From the IMG/VR virus record IMGVR_UViG_3300046369_000691, positions 1 to 26,776 of that record: a stretch of DNA of 26,776 bases; one strand, written 5' to 3'. Below the pieces are notes generated by a model. That model ran no database searches and was not told the DNA's origin. It saw only the letters and a program-made list of their open reading frames with translations. This DNA comes from a virus. Each line of letters starts with the position of its first letter. Position 1 is the first letter of the stretch. Positions 7,269 through 14,833 of this stretch are shown here, in pieces. The position numbers and the translations under genes are program-made.

Positions 7269-8396
7269 TTATTTCACCTTCTTCTTTGCTTTGCTCAATG
7301 CATTTTTGAAAAGATCTTTTGCTACAACTTGTAACTCATCTGTTCTCTTTTCATCAAATTCCATACCTTCGGTAATATCTGAATCTGCATGAGATTTATA
7401 TTTGTATCTTGGATCGCCTGCTTTATATCTTTGCCAAGCTGGAGTATTTAACTCTTTATCAGCCGGAGTAACTACTAACGCATCATGTTCTTCTTTTCTT
7501 TTGCTTGATGCTTTAGCAACACTTGAATCTTCTTCAACTCCATTTACGTTATCCCAAAAATCAGCTGCCGCTTCGCCGCCGCCTAATTGGTCTGCGTATT
7601 CTCTAACAAAATCTTCTTTATCCATATCTTCTGCATTATCGTGTAACATATTCTTCATTTGTCCTTCATTAACATCTTTGTCTAATGCTCTGAAGTCATC
7701 ATATGTTAAAAACATATCACGGTCTGAATCGTAATAGCTACCTTCTTTTGGATCATAATAAACTACTTTTCCTGATTTTGTAGGAAATGGTCCTTCTAAT
7801 CCATCACGCTCTTGATATTTGTCTGTATCCATTGGAGGTAAGATTGAATACCCTTCTTCCATATGTGGAGGAACTTCTGCATGTGAATGCATATGTGGTT
7901 GTATTCCTTCTGGTTCAACTTCAGCTTTCATGGCATTGTATTCAGTGTAACGACTCACTGCATCAATATCTTTACTTGCTTGTGCTATTTTACTTTGTAC
8001 CCATGGTTCTAAATCGTCTCTATCGTCAATTATTCCATGTAACTTAATAGCATCACGTGCTAAGAAATATAGTTGTGAACGAGCCATAAACCCGTCATCG
8101 TCATCTGCGTCAAGCACGCCTTCTGCTACCATACCTACTGGTGTTTTTGGTGTAATTTTTTTCTTCTTACTTAATGATTCTTCTACATCTAAATGTGCAA
8201 CTGCACCGTAGATTCCTTCTTCTAATGATTCGTATACATTACTTAGATTGGCTCTAATATCATCAAGCCAAGCTATGTCTCCACCTATTTCTGCAATAGC
8301 TTGTTCTAGTCTGCTGTCTTTTTTAAAAACTTTTTCTAGTTTATTAATCTGATCCATCGCAAGACTGAAAGTATTTTCAATTTTTTGATTATTCAT
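7269..8396 (-). CDS. Probable virion structural protein
   Basis: A 375-residue acidic protein. Residues about 92-155 (GVLDADDDDGFMARSQLYFL, later WVQSKIAQA and DAVSRYTEY) match a helical module I recall from structural proteins of T4-like cyanophages and related marine phages, where an acidic patch is followed by an Ala/Leu helix and a WVQSKI helix. The N-terminal 60 residues are helical, the C-terminal third is charged and ends in a basic KNALSKAKKKVK. It is followed 1 base later by the 539-residue gene and preceded by two small genes, consistent with one transcript from the late promoter at 8913-8920 or further upstream. The precise place in the virion is unknown. Confidence 0.6.
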   Translation of the reverse strand: MNNQKIENTFSLAMDQINKLEKVFKKDSRLEQAIAEIGGDIAWLDDIRANLSNVYESLEEGIYGAVAHLDVEESLSKKKKITPKTPVGMVAEGVLDADDDDGFMARSQLYFLARDAIKLHGIIDDRDDLEPWVQSKIAQASKDIDAVSRYTEYNAMKAEVEPEGIQPHMHSHAEVPPHMEEGYSILPPMDTDKYQERDGLEGPFPTKSGKVVYYDPKEGSYYDSDRDMFLTYDDFRALDKDVNEGQMKNMLHDNAEDMDKEDFVREYADQLGGGEAAADFWDNVNGVEEDSSVAKASSKRKEEHDALVVTPADKELNTPAWQRYKAGDPRYKYKSHADSDITEGMEFDEKRTDELQVVAKDLFKNALSKAKKKVK

Positions 8397-8401
8397 AGTC
8401 G

Positions 8402-8704
8402 TTACCTTTTTTCAATGCCACGACTGTTCTTACCGCCGCGTTTTCTGATTGTTTCTAATTCTTTATATGTATTAGTGATTGCTGTAATAAATCCTTGTAC
8501 TAAACCTTTATTAAGATTATATTCTACATTATCCCAATTTCCCATTTTAGCCATCTCTGCCATTTCAGTGAACATACGTTCTACTTTTTGCTCTAAAGAC
8601 TTTAAATTCATTCTACCATATCCTTGTACCAATACTTCTGGGTTATTTGGATCTTCTGGATTTTTAGAATAAATCTCTTCTTTTGCTAGCTGAGATTCTC
8701 TCAT
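8402..8704 (-). CDS. Small helical protein, probably virion-associated
   Basis: A 100-residue, mainly helical protein with a Met/Glu-rich amphipathic stretch (about 35-56) and a basic C-terminus (RKRGGKNSRGIEKR). Its ATG overlaps the stop of the small tagged protein upstream by four bases (ATGA), so translation is coupled. Family not recognised; the neighbours suggest a late, virion-related role. Confidence 0.6.
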   Translation of the reverse strand: MRESQLAKEEIYSKNPEDPNNPEVLVQGYGRMNLKSLEQKVERMFTEMAEMAKMGNWDNVEYNLNKGLVQGFITAITNTYKELETIRKRGGKNSRGIEKR

Positions 8705-8907
8705 CTTTTTATTACCTTCACTGTTTCAGTGTAACCGACACTTTGCTTTTTATGTTTACCGTCACCTAAGTATCCTTTTGGATCAACTGCTTTTCTAGCA
8801 TCTTTTTTCTTAGTTCCGGGTGTCATAGGAAACGATATGCTGGCAAAATTACCAGACATTGTATCGCCGCCATCGGCATCTTCGGTTATTATATCATATA
8901 TTTTCAT
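8701..8907 (-). CDS. Small tagged protein (MKIYDIITED)
   Basis: A 68-residue protein. The N-terminus MKIYDIITED carries the shared tag and a candidate prohead-protease site (ITE followed by D). The rest is Gly/Ser-rich then basic (KKKDARK, KVIKR) and lacks membrane segments; a SGNFAS stretch after the tag recalls small proteins of other marine T4-like phages. A late promoter ends only 5 bases before the ATG, and no ribosome site fits between, so the late transcript would be leaderless or nearly so. Likely an internal head or structural peptide. Confidence 0.65.
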   Translation of the reverse strand: MKIYDIITEDADGGDTMSGNFASISFPMTPGTKKKDARKAVDPKGYLGDGKHKKQSVGYTETVKVIKR

Positions 8908-8912
8908 ACAAG

Positions 8913-8920
8913 TATTTATC
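8913..8920 (-). promoter_or_regulatory. Late promoter GATAAATA with almost no leader
   Basis: The minus strand reads GATAAATA, then five bases (CTTGT), then the ATG of the tagged protein at 8907. In T4 late promoters transcription begins roughly 6 bases after this element, so the message would begin at or beside the start codon. Confidence 0.6.
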
Positions 8921-8938
8921 TAATTAATATCAAAAGTC

Positions 8939-9697
8939 TTAGTAATTGAGTGTCGCACTCATTAACTTAACAACATTCTCCCATGTTTTAGGAATATTCA
9001 TCACTAAATGCATGCTGTTGTCCTTCCAACTATGTGTTCTGTGTGTTTTACGTGTGTCTATGTAGTATACACCACCAGCTTTAATAGGCCATATATGCCC
9101 ATCTGTATGCCATTCATATGCATCGTGTGTTACATTATTTGATATAAATGCACATACTCTAAATGTATCTCTTGTTAACATAGGCTGATCTTTATGTGGT
9201 GGAAACCAACCTCCTGCTCCACTATTAACAATCATTGTACGTCCTAGGGGTTTCCAGTAATCTAGTAATGGATGCAAACTAGATAAGTCTTTATACAATT
9301 GTGTTGGAACATTAAAGTCTAATTCACTTAGTTTACGTCCTGTACGTCTACGTGCTTCTGGCATACTTAAACTATCCCAAGGTTCATCACCTTCAAGTCC
9401 TACTACACATAGTCCTTCTCTGTTGTTTACTACACCTTCACGTCTAAGATAAGGTACCCATTTATCGTCGTATTCTTTAATTTGTTTTTTAAACCAACCT
9501 AAATCAATTTCCCACTTTAACGGTTCAACTGTACTTAACGCTTGTAGTTGAAGTTCACATTTAATATCTTCTGCTGTTGGTTCCCATCTACTTGGATCTT
9601 CTAACCACTTATCATAGTAGCCGCCTTGCGTTGCTTGATTTGCTTTAGGAACTGTATTAAGTTCTTTGCCGTTTTTGTCTACTTTTGAATAATCCAT
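8939..9697 (-). CDS. 2-oxoglutarate/Fe(II) oxygenase, Asp/Asn-hydroxylase type
   Basis: A 252-residue protein whose C-terminal half has the iron-binding triad of 2-oxoglutarate oxygenases: HKD (His 168, Asp 170) in GGWFPPHKDQ and a distal His in KTHRTHSW (His 219 or 222). The sequence around it (RMIVNSGAGG-like strand, then FRVCAFISNN and the late MHLVMNIP) fits a double-stranded beta-helix of the aspartyl/asparaginyl-hydroxylase group. The N-terminal 60 residues are unassigned. It would use oxygen and 2-oxoglutarate to hydroxylate a protein or small molecule in the cytoplasm. It ends a run with radical SAM and acetyltransferase genes, suggesting a shared modification pathway, but the substrate is unknown. 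Confidence 0.7.
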   Translation of the reverse strand: MDYSKVDKNGKELNTVPKANQATQGGYYDKWLEDPSRWEPTAEDIKCELQLQALSTVEPLKWEIDLGWFKKQIKEYDDKWVPYLRREGVVNNREGLCVVGLEGDEPWDSLSMPEARRRTGRKLSELDFNVPTQLYKDLSSLHPLLDYWKPLGRTMIVNSGAGGWFPPHKDQPMLTRDTFRVCAFISNNVTHDAYEWHTDGHIWPIKAGGVYYIDTRKTHRTHSWKDNSMHLVMNIPKTWENVVKLMSATLNY

Positions 9698-9698
9698 T

Positions 9699-9932
9699 TT
9701 AATCCTCTATATTTCTAATTATGTTCTTACTTATATTACGGTCCGCTTTTTTACTACTTCGTACTGCTTTATTCTTTTTTGCAATTACTTCACGTCTTTT
9801 ATGCGGCTCTAGTTTACTTAAATGATTTACATCTGGAGCATTTGCCCATACTAGTGCGTCTTTCTTAGATACACTATTCATTGGACCGTGTGTATCTTTG
9901 ATATCATCTTTGTTAAATTTTTTATTAGACAT
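9699..9932 (-). CDS. Small basic protein, unknown
   Basis: A 77-residue, very basic protein (Lys/Arg-rich from residue 41 on, for example HKRREVIAKKNKAVRSSKK). It is probably cytoplasmic, as no hydrophobic segment is seen. One base separates it from the oxygenase gene, so the two are co-translated. It could bind nucleic acid or act as a substrate or partner for the neighbouring modifying enzymes; neither is shown by the sequence. Confidence 0.6.
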   Translation of the reverse strand: MSNKKFNKDDIKDTHGPMNSVSKKDALVWANAPDVNHLSKLEPHKRREVIAKKNKAVRSSKKADRNISKNIIRNIED

Positions 9933-9940
9933 AATATTCT

Positions 9941-10321
9941 TTAGCTAAAGAAACTTACTCTTAAGTTTGCTTTGTTAGCTACCTTTAAACTTGCTTTGTT
10001 ATTAGGGTTAATAACACAATGTAATTGCTGATCACCAAAACGTTCTTTGCATTGAATCACAGCATTTGTAGCAATACCTAAATTTCTGTACTTCTTGCTA
10101 ACAAAATATGCTGTTTCCATATCTTTTTTTATTTCTATGGCGCCAGCAAGTATTCCATTGTTAATCCATATACCCCATGTATTATAATGTGAAATGAAAG
10201 AAAATGCAACCTCTTTTGTAAAGGGCCATTCCAAATAACACTTTATTGCAGTATCTTCGTCAATAATACTTCTTAAATGAAATATATCTTTATTACTTAG
10301 TCTACGAAGACTTACTTTCAT
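9941..10321 (-). CDS. GNAT-family N-acetyltransferase
   Basis: A 126-residue protein with a recognisable GNAT core: a beta strand (METAYFVSKKYRN), the acetyl-CoA pyrophosphate loop RNLGIAT at about 79-85, an alpha helix, and a following INPNNKASLKVANKA at about 104-118 typical of RimI-like enzymes. It is a little short for the family (about 140-180), mostly at the C-terminus, which ends soon after the last motif. The acceptor may be a protein amino group or a small amine. It lies in the same run as radical SAM and oxygenase genes. Confidence 0.75.
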   Translation of the reverse strand: MKVSLRRLSNKDIFHLRSIIDEDTAIKCYLEWPFTKEVAFSFISHYNTWGIWINNGILAGAIEIKKDMETAYFVSKKYRNLGIATNAVIQCKERFGDQQLHCVINPNNKASLKVANKANLRVSFFS

Positions 10322-10322
10322 T

Positions 10323-10514
10323 TTACTTATCCATTAGTTTAACTATCCTAGGTTTGAATAGTTTTTGATCGCCTTTGGTTGTTTTAAGAACAGGCTGATT
10401 GTTATCATCTGTTGAAAATCCTGTTACTGTTGCTCTACGATTTTTAAATTTACCAACCATTATTTCATCGCCGATCTCAATGTTTGGAAGTTGTAATACA
10501 TCTTTTATTTTCAT
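10323..10514 (-). CDS. Conserved small SH3-like phage protein
   Basis: A 63-residue protein starting at MKIKDVLQLP; the ATG at 10514 has AAGGAA upstream and overlaps the radical SAM stop as ATGA, so I prefer it to an in-frame ATG at 10559. The pattern IEIGDEIMVGKFKNRRATV, then PVLKTTKGDQKLFKPRI, predicts a small all-beta, SH3- or KOW-like barrel. It matches small proteins I recall widely in T4-like marine phages. The first residues resemble the tag on packaged proteins but here seem part of the folded domain. Function unknown. Confidence 0.65.
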   Translation of the reverse strand: MKIKDVLQLPNIEIGDEIMVGKFKNRRATVTGFSTDDNNQPVLKTTKGDQKLFKPRIVKLMDK

Positions 10515-11140
10515 AACATTTCCTTTATATTGCCATCGTGTCCTTCTGTTGGAAGCCACTTTGACGATGGCATTAATGGATCATTTTCATCCCATCTAGA
10601 ACTTAGTCTTAAAACAAGATTAATTCCATTATCATCAGCTAACTTTTTAGCATCATCAATTTGATGTTCATTAAAGCTAAAAGGTATCCATTGCCAATAA
10701 ATATCTTTTCCTTGTTTTACTCCTAAACACATAGCATCGAATGATTGTTGCCAGTTTATACCAACTCTATAATTATGAGCAGTATCAGCTAGTCCATCAA
10801 CACCGAACCATATCTTATTGTATTTAGTTTCGTAGCAATCATATAATTCTTGCCACCAACTTTGTTTCTTGCCTGATCCATTTGTATGTAGATCCCAACT
10901 ATAGTTTTCTTCTTCTAGCCATGTTATAAATTCTATTAATCTAGGGTGATATATTGGATCACCTAAGTTACCACACATATTAACTATACGTGGCTTAGTT
11001 TTAATTACTAATTCCTTTGCATGATCTATATTAAGATCATCAATTGTATATCTGCCTTTGTATATTGTTCTGGGACATTTTGGGCATTCAAGTAAACAAC
11101 GCTTAGTCATTTCTAAATGTAATAGCATGCCACTATTCAT
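10511..11140 (-). CDS. Radical SAM domain protein, twitch half encoded separately
   Basis: A 209-residue protein beginning almost at the radical SAM core: CLLECPKC gives Cys 15, 19 and 22 of the iron-sulfur site. CGNLGDPI takes the place of GGEP, and LHTNGSG follows as the next barrel strand. It lacks the N-terminal Cys-rich part that the other radical SAM proteins here carry; that part is encoded by the preceding gene, whose stop overlaps this start by 8 bases. The two products probably work as one enzyme, or the gene was split by a mutation. The barrel is short, as in partial-barrel members. Substrate unknown. Confidence 0.8.
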   Translation of the reverse strand: MNSGMLLHLEMTKRCLLECPKCPRTIYKGRYTIDDLNIDHAKELVIKTKPRIVNMCGNLGDPIYHPRLIEFITWLEEENYSWDLHTNGSGKKQSWWQELYDCYETKYNKIWFGVDGLADTAHNYRVGINWQQSFDAMCLGVKQGKDIYWQWIPFSFNEHQIDDAKKLADDNGINLVLRLSSRWDENDPLMPSSKWLPTEGHDGNIKEML

Positions 11141-11441
11141 TTACATATACCCAGTTTTCTGTTGGTTTGTTTGTGGAAGTGAAAGGCTTACTACATTGTT
11201 TCCAACATGCATTCTGTGCCCATGTTTTAGGATCTTTTTTTAAGTTTTCTACGTATTTCTTTAATTCGTTATTAAGAATGTTTTCAATTGAATTATTATT
11301 TAGGTTCCAGTTTGGATTTTTGTTTATTGGACCTGCTTCGCCTAGCCAACAACATGGCCTTACTTGACTGCCTGATGTAACATACAGTCGTTGTGCATTT
11401 TCGCATTTTGGATACAGTTTGTCCATGTTTTCATTATTCAA
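11133..11441 (-). CDS. Stand-alone twitch/SPASM-like Cys protein
   Basis: A 102-residue protein with C13 near the start, a CC pair at about 30-31 (VRPCCWLG), and two late Cys (ACWKQC, about 79 and 83). The same layout occurs at the N-terminus of the other radical SAM proteins in this window, where it probably holds an auxiliary iron-sulfur cluster. It directly precedes and overlaps a radical SAM gene that lacks this part. Start: TTG at 11441 overlaps the upstream stop (TTGA); an in-frame ATG at 11426 is an alternative. Likely the missing half of the split enzyme. Confidence 0.65.
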   Translation of the reverse strand: MNNENMDKLYPKCENAQRLYVTSGSQVRPCCWLGEAGPINKNPNWNLNNNSIENILNNELKKYVENLKKDPKTWAQNACWKQCSKPFTSTNKPTENWVYVNE

Positions 11442-11602
11442 AAACGGCTCATATCAAAACCAGCATCAGTATCTAATGATTCTCTGGAAGTTCCAAAATA
11501 TCTAGCCCAATACTTTAAACGTTCATTTGTACTTAAACGTTTAGCTTCGTGTTCTTTAATCTTTTCTATATAATGAGCAAACTGCTCAGGAGTCATTAAC
11601 AT
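11438..11602 (-). CDS. 54-residue protein between tagged gene and split radical SAM
   Basis: The frame opens at ATG 11602, sharing one base with the upstream stop (TAATG), and closes at the start of the twitch gene, so it is coupled on both sides. The product (MLMTPEQFAHYIEKIKEHEA, then a basic RLKYWARYF stretch and acidic-aromatic end DTDAGFDMSRF) is a helical hydrophilic peptide without Cys. The tight placement is the main support for a real gene. A substrate peptide or adaptor for the radical SAM pair is possible but only inferred from position. Confidence 0.65.
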   Translation of the reverse strand: MLMTPEQFAHYIEKIKEHEAKRLSTNERLKYWARYFGTSRESLDTDAGFDMSRF

Positions 11603-12126
11603 TACTTAATCCTCTGTAGTAGTTCCTTAAATCCATTCACTGTGTGAATATATTCTTCAATGTCTTTTTGTTTATCTTCATCTGAATCTAGATATAGCAT
11701 TATTACTTTTTTTGCTTCTAGTGGTGATACGTTTATTACTATATCATTATAAAACTTAACTGGAAAGGAAGCATTATCCTTTCTTGCTGATATATTGTAT
11801 AATACTTTCATAACTGATGATTGTTTAATTGCTGCTTCCATTAATTTGGATTGTGATTCAGTTAAACCTAAATTATACAGATTATGTGGTGTGCTATTCT
11901 TACGTGCTTTTTTGTGAAGTTCTGCTGGTTTACCTTTGCCAAAAAACTTAGCTGCTTCTATCTCAGTTTGACCCGGTTTAACATCTACAGTAGTATTAAC
12001 ACCTGGAACTATTACACCGTCTTCCTTAACGCAATTGTTTACACGCTTGCCTTTGTTTTTTCCTGTGCCGGGCTTAGTTCCTTTTTTCTTATAACCATCC
12101 CAACAATCAATTTCATTTATTTTCAT
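11602..12126 (-). CDS. Tagged protein with CWDGY...NC basic module
   Basis: A 174-residue protein with the tag MKINEID followed at once by a basic Gly/Lys module framed by two Cys (CWDGYKKKGTKPGTG to NNCVKE, about 8-35). Similar Cys-framed modules occur in many T4-like marine phage proteins. The C-terminal 90 residues (about 85-174) are helical with a short beta segment (FYNDIVINVSP) and lack a known motif. A late promoter at 12145-12152 and AAGGAA before the ATG give it a transcript separate from the early-type radical SAM genes around it. Likely a virion-packaged protein; function unknown. Confidence 0.65.
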   Translation of the reverse strand: MKINEIDCWDGYKKKGTKPGTGKNKGKRVNNCVKEDGVIVPGVNTTVDVKPGQTEIEAAKFFGKGKPAELHKKARKNSTPHNLYNLGLTESQSKLMEAAIKQSSVMKVLYNISARKDNASFPVKFYNDIVINVSPLEAKKVIMLYLDSDEDKQKDIEEYIHTVNGFKELLQRIK

Positions 12127-12139
12127 AATAATGTTCCTT

Positions 12140-13351
12140 TTAACTATTTATCGATTTAAACAGTTCAGTAAACGTTTTTTGCCAATTGGTTTTTCTTAAA
12201 ACGTCTAATCTTTCTAAAAAATCTGCACATTCATATATATTACCTTCATATTCCATGGTCATTTTAAGGTAATTTATTAAGTGTTGTATTTTACTTCTAT
12301 GCTCTGAATTTTCATATATATTTATTAAATCTAGCTTTGATTGCTTAGATAATTGCTTGCAGTCAAGCATATGTGGTGTTGATAATATTCTTATATTAAT
12401 ATGGTACTTTTTAAAATGATCTAACAATTTTAAAAATGTAAATGCATTAAGTACTTGCCATGTAATGCTTATTTCTATTTGTGTATTAGGTAATAGTGTT
12501 TCAATACGTTTTATGTTTTCATCTAATTTATACCATTTACTAGGAAACCGTATATAATCATTTTGTTCACCAAAATCATCTATACTTACTCTAAGCATTA
12601 ATTTTTTAAAATGTTTCCATTGTTCAATTGCACGTTGATGTACATTTGTAATGTTTGTATCGTATTCTAGTGTAACATGTTTACTTACACCCTTGTCTAT
12701 TAGCTTTTGTAAGAACACATAATGATTCTCAATAAGCATAGGTTCGCCGCCAACTAGATATACATGTTGTAATTGATCTATATTATTTTCTAATTGTTCC
12801 CAAAAATGTTCGCTTTTCCACCAATCATAATTAGTATCATTCTTATCATTGATTTCTACTTTTGTATTACTATCATAAAAATGATCAGTATTATATACAC
12901 TTGCCCAATCTTTGTACCACATGCTACTACTTTGTGGCCCACACATTACACATTTTAAATTACATAGATTACCAAAACGCAAATCCCAATATATAGGCAT
13001 TTGTGTTGTACTACCATCTGCATCTGTTAGTTTAACTGCTTTATCATAATCAATTATATCCTTGTACATACTGTTTGTAAATGTACGTCTACTTTTACCT
13101 CCGTTAGCTTCTTTTGTCCAACAAGTAGAACATTCAGCAGGCTTTTCACCTGCTAAGAATTGTTTACGAATATTACGAGTAAATTCGCTATTGTGTATTT
13201 CTTCTATTGAGTGAGTTTTAAAATTATGTCCAGTTTGTCCGCCGTTGCCAGAATCATGGTTACTCATTAAACAACATACTCTGCTTGCTCCGTTTGTTTT
13301 ACTGGCTGAGTGTATCCAAGGAATGGAACAAAAACTATTCTTCTGCATCAC
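12140..13351 (-). CDS. Twitch-type radical SAM protein (403 aa)
   Basis: The N-terminal region carries C8 (CSIPW), a CC pair at 26-27, and C74/C77 (CSTC), the pattern of an N-terminal twitch domain for an auxiliary iron-sulfur cluster. The radical SAM core follows with CNLKCVMC (Cys 130, 134, 137) and GGEP at 201-204; SIDDFGEQNDYIR at about 257-269 is the usual later strand with an acidic residue. The enzyme would cleave SAM to a 5'-deoxyadenosyl radical to modify an unknown substrate. Start: GTG at 13351 or the next codon ATG at 13348, which is likelier. It overlaps the following radical SAM gene upstream by 17 bases, so the pair is co-translated. Confidence 0.85.
   Translation of the reverse strand: MMQKNSFCSIPWIHSASKTNGASRVCCLMSNHDSGNGGQTGHNFKTHSIEEIHNSEFTRNIRKQFLAGEKPAECSTCWTKEANGGKSRRTFTNSMYKDIIDYDKAVKLTDADGSTTQMPIYWDLRFGNLCNLKCVMCGPQSSSMWYKDWASVYNTDHFYDSNTKVEINDKNDTNYDWWKSEHFWEQLENNIDQLQHVYLVGGEPMLIENHYVFLQKLIDKGVSKHVTLEYDTNITNVHQRAIEQWKHFKKLMLRVSIDDFGEQNDYIRFPSKWYKLDENIKRIETLLPNTQIEISITWQVLNAFTFLKLLDHFKKYHINIRILSTPHMLDCKQLSKQSKLDLINIYENSEHRSKIQHLINYLKMTMEYEGNIYECADFLERLDVLRKTNWQKTFTELFKSINS
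12145..12152 (-). promoter_or_regulatory. Late promoter GATAAATA
   Basis: Minus-strand GATAAATA overlaps the last codons of the upstream radical SAM gene and stands 18 bases before the tagged protein's ATG (12126), with AAGGAA in between. It allows late expression of a tagged gene inside an otherwise early-type block. Confidence 0.65.
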
Positions 13352-14513
13352 CGTAGATCCAATCAGCTAGTTCCGGATCAAAACTTTCCATTGTTACTTT
13401 ACCGTAGCTATCGTAATATTCAACAAATTGTTTTACTGTTGCTTTACGTTTTGGATCATTGTTAAAAGGTCTTCGCATTTCATTTATAACATGATCAACG
13501 CCTTCTAGTTTTATTTTGTTGTCTTCGAAGAATTTTAATGATTCAGCTTTGAATCTATCTGGAATGTTTTCCATAAGAACTTCAGTCTTATTAATAACTG
13601 GTCTTATTTGTACTTTAGCATCTGGGTAATGTTCCCATAAGTACTTTATTAGTTTTGGAATATGTCTTACACTTAAACTGTTAGCTGTAATATCCCATAT
13701 ACGCAATTTAAATTCTTTGTAATATTGGTCCATGACTGCAATCTTTTCTTCCCAAACATCTTCTTGTCTTGTCCAGTCATTTGCTTTACCCCAACCATCA
13801 ATACTAAATCTTAAATTTACATTTTCAACAGTTTTAAATTTTTCTAAATCTTTTTGTCTTAGTAGCCTAGTACCATTTGTGTTAATAACAAAACGTGCAT
13901 CAGGAGCAAGTGATCCTAAACGTTGTACTGTTGTTGGAAAATTTTTAAGATAAAAAGGTTCACCACCAGCTAAGTATACATGTTTTAAATCTTTATCAAC
14001 ACTACTAATAATATTATCCCATGCTTGTGGATCGTCACTCCAATCATAATTGCTTTTGTGATATTTTTTTGCTTCTTTTTCTAAACGTCCTTCTTTCCAA
14101 TTAAAATGTTTAGCCATTGTTTTATGGTTTTGTAATATCTTGTTACTGTTACCAGCAAAACACATAACACATGCTAAGTTACATACGTTACCTAATCTCA
14201 AATCAAGTGCATGTATTTTTTCATCTTGGAAAGGTACACCTTTATTAATCATACCTAGTGCTTTTTGTCTAAAACTACGTACACCTTCACGTTCTGGATC
14301 ATAACATTTAAAACAACCCATAGGTTCACCACCGTCTGCAATTTCTGCTCTAACGCTATGCATCTCTGGACTATTCCAAATCTCACTTAGTTTATAATCT
14401 TTAATGTGATATTGATCTAGTTTGTTTTTTAAGTTTTTACAACATAATGCTACATAACCGTCATTATCAACGAACGTAAAATTATTTGTATATATACAAT
14501 ATTTGTCTGTCAT
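13335..14513 (-). CDS. Twitch-type radical SAM protein (392 aa)
   Basis: N-terminal Cys set: C6, CC at 24-25, C67 and C70. The core motif CNLACVMC gives Cys 111, 115 and 118; GGEP is at 183-186, followed by INTNGTR and a RFSIDGWGK strand. It is paired with the downstream paralogue, with similar layout but clearly different sequence, so the two probably act on different positions or substrates. It is the first gene after a near-perfect sigma70 promoter (14535-14563), which implies early expression. The ATG at 14513 has AAAGAG upstream. Substrate unknown. Confidence 0.87.
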   Translation of the reverse strand: MTDKYCIYTNNFTFVDNDGYVALCCKNLKNKLDQYHIKDYKLSEIWNSPEMHSVRAEIADGGEPMGCFKCYDPEREGVRSFRQKALGMINKGVPFQDEKIHALDLRLGNVCNLACVMCFAGNSNKILQNHKTMAKHFNWKEGRLEKEAKKYHKSNYDWSDDPQAWDNIISSVDKDLKHVYLAGGEPFYLKNFPTTVQRLGSLAPDARFVINTNGTRLLRQKDLEKFKTVENVNLRFSIDGWGKANDWTRQEDVWEEKIAVMDQYYKEFKLRIWDITANSLSVRHIPKLIKYLWEHYPDAKVQIRPVINKTEVLMENIPDRFKAESLKFFEDNKIKLEGVDHVINEMRRPFNNDPKRKATVKQFVEYYDSYGKVTMESFDPELADWIYGDAEE

Positions 14514-14534
14514 GAATTCTCTTTATTTGATACT

Positions 14535-14563
14535 ATTATACAAGATTTACTTGCATATGTCAA
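14535..14563 (-). promoter_or_regulatory. Consensus sigma70 promoter for the radical SAM block
   Basis: On the minus strand TTGACA (14563-14558), a 17-base spacer and TATAAT (14540-14535): exact consensus in both boxes. It sits in the only real gap of this stretch, 22 bases before the first radical SAM gene. Likely a strong early promoter. Confidence 0.88.
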
Positions 14564-14569
14564 ATGTAT

Positions 14570-14833
14570 TTAGTCTGTGATTACAGCGTCAAAATGATCT
14601 AAGTAAAATTGCTTTAGTACATGATGATCAATATCTTTGTGAGCATTTCCAATATTCATTGTATACCATCCTAGTGCATGTCTAAACACACCGCCATTTT
14701 CTTTTTCTTTACGCAATAATATTTTATGTAATTTTTCTGCTACACGTCTGTATTTGTCTCTGCTAACAACTGGTTTAATTCTACGAACCATATTAGTCCA
14801 TGGACTAGCTTCTGTTACTTCGTTAATTAACAT
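14570..14833 (-). CDS. Small tagged protein (MLINEVTEAS)
   Basis: An 87-residue protein that begins MLINEVTE followed by Ala-Ser, a tag with a good candidate prohead-protease site (VTE/A). The remainder is basic and helical (MVRRIKPVVSRDKYRRVAEK), with several His near the C-terminus (NAHKDIDHHV). It starts inside the end of the 1085-residue gene (11-base overlap) and is likely expressed late with it. No family recognised; an internal head protein is the best guess. Confidence 0.65.
   Translation of the reverse strand: MLINEVTEASPWTNMVRRIKPVVSRDKYRRVAEKLHKILLRKEKENGGVFRHALGWYTMNIGNAHKDIDHHVLKQFYLDHFDAVITD

Noticed and set aside
10323-10514. MKIKDVLQLP start of the SH3-like protein as a packaging tag
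   Set aside because: The residues seem to belong to the compact folded domain and no late promoter precedes it, so I left it out of the core tagged set.
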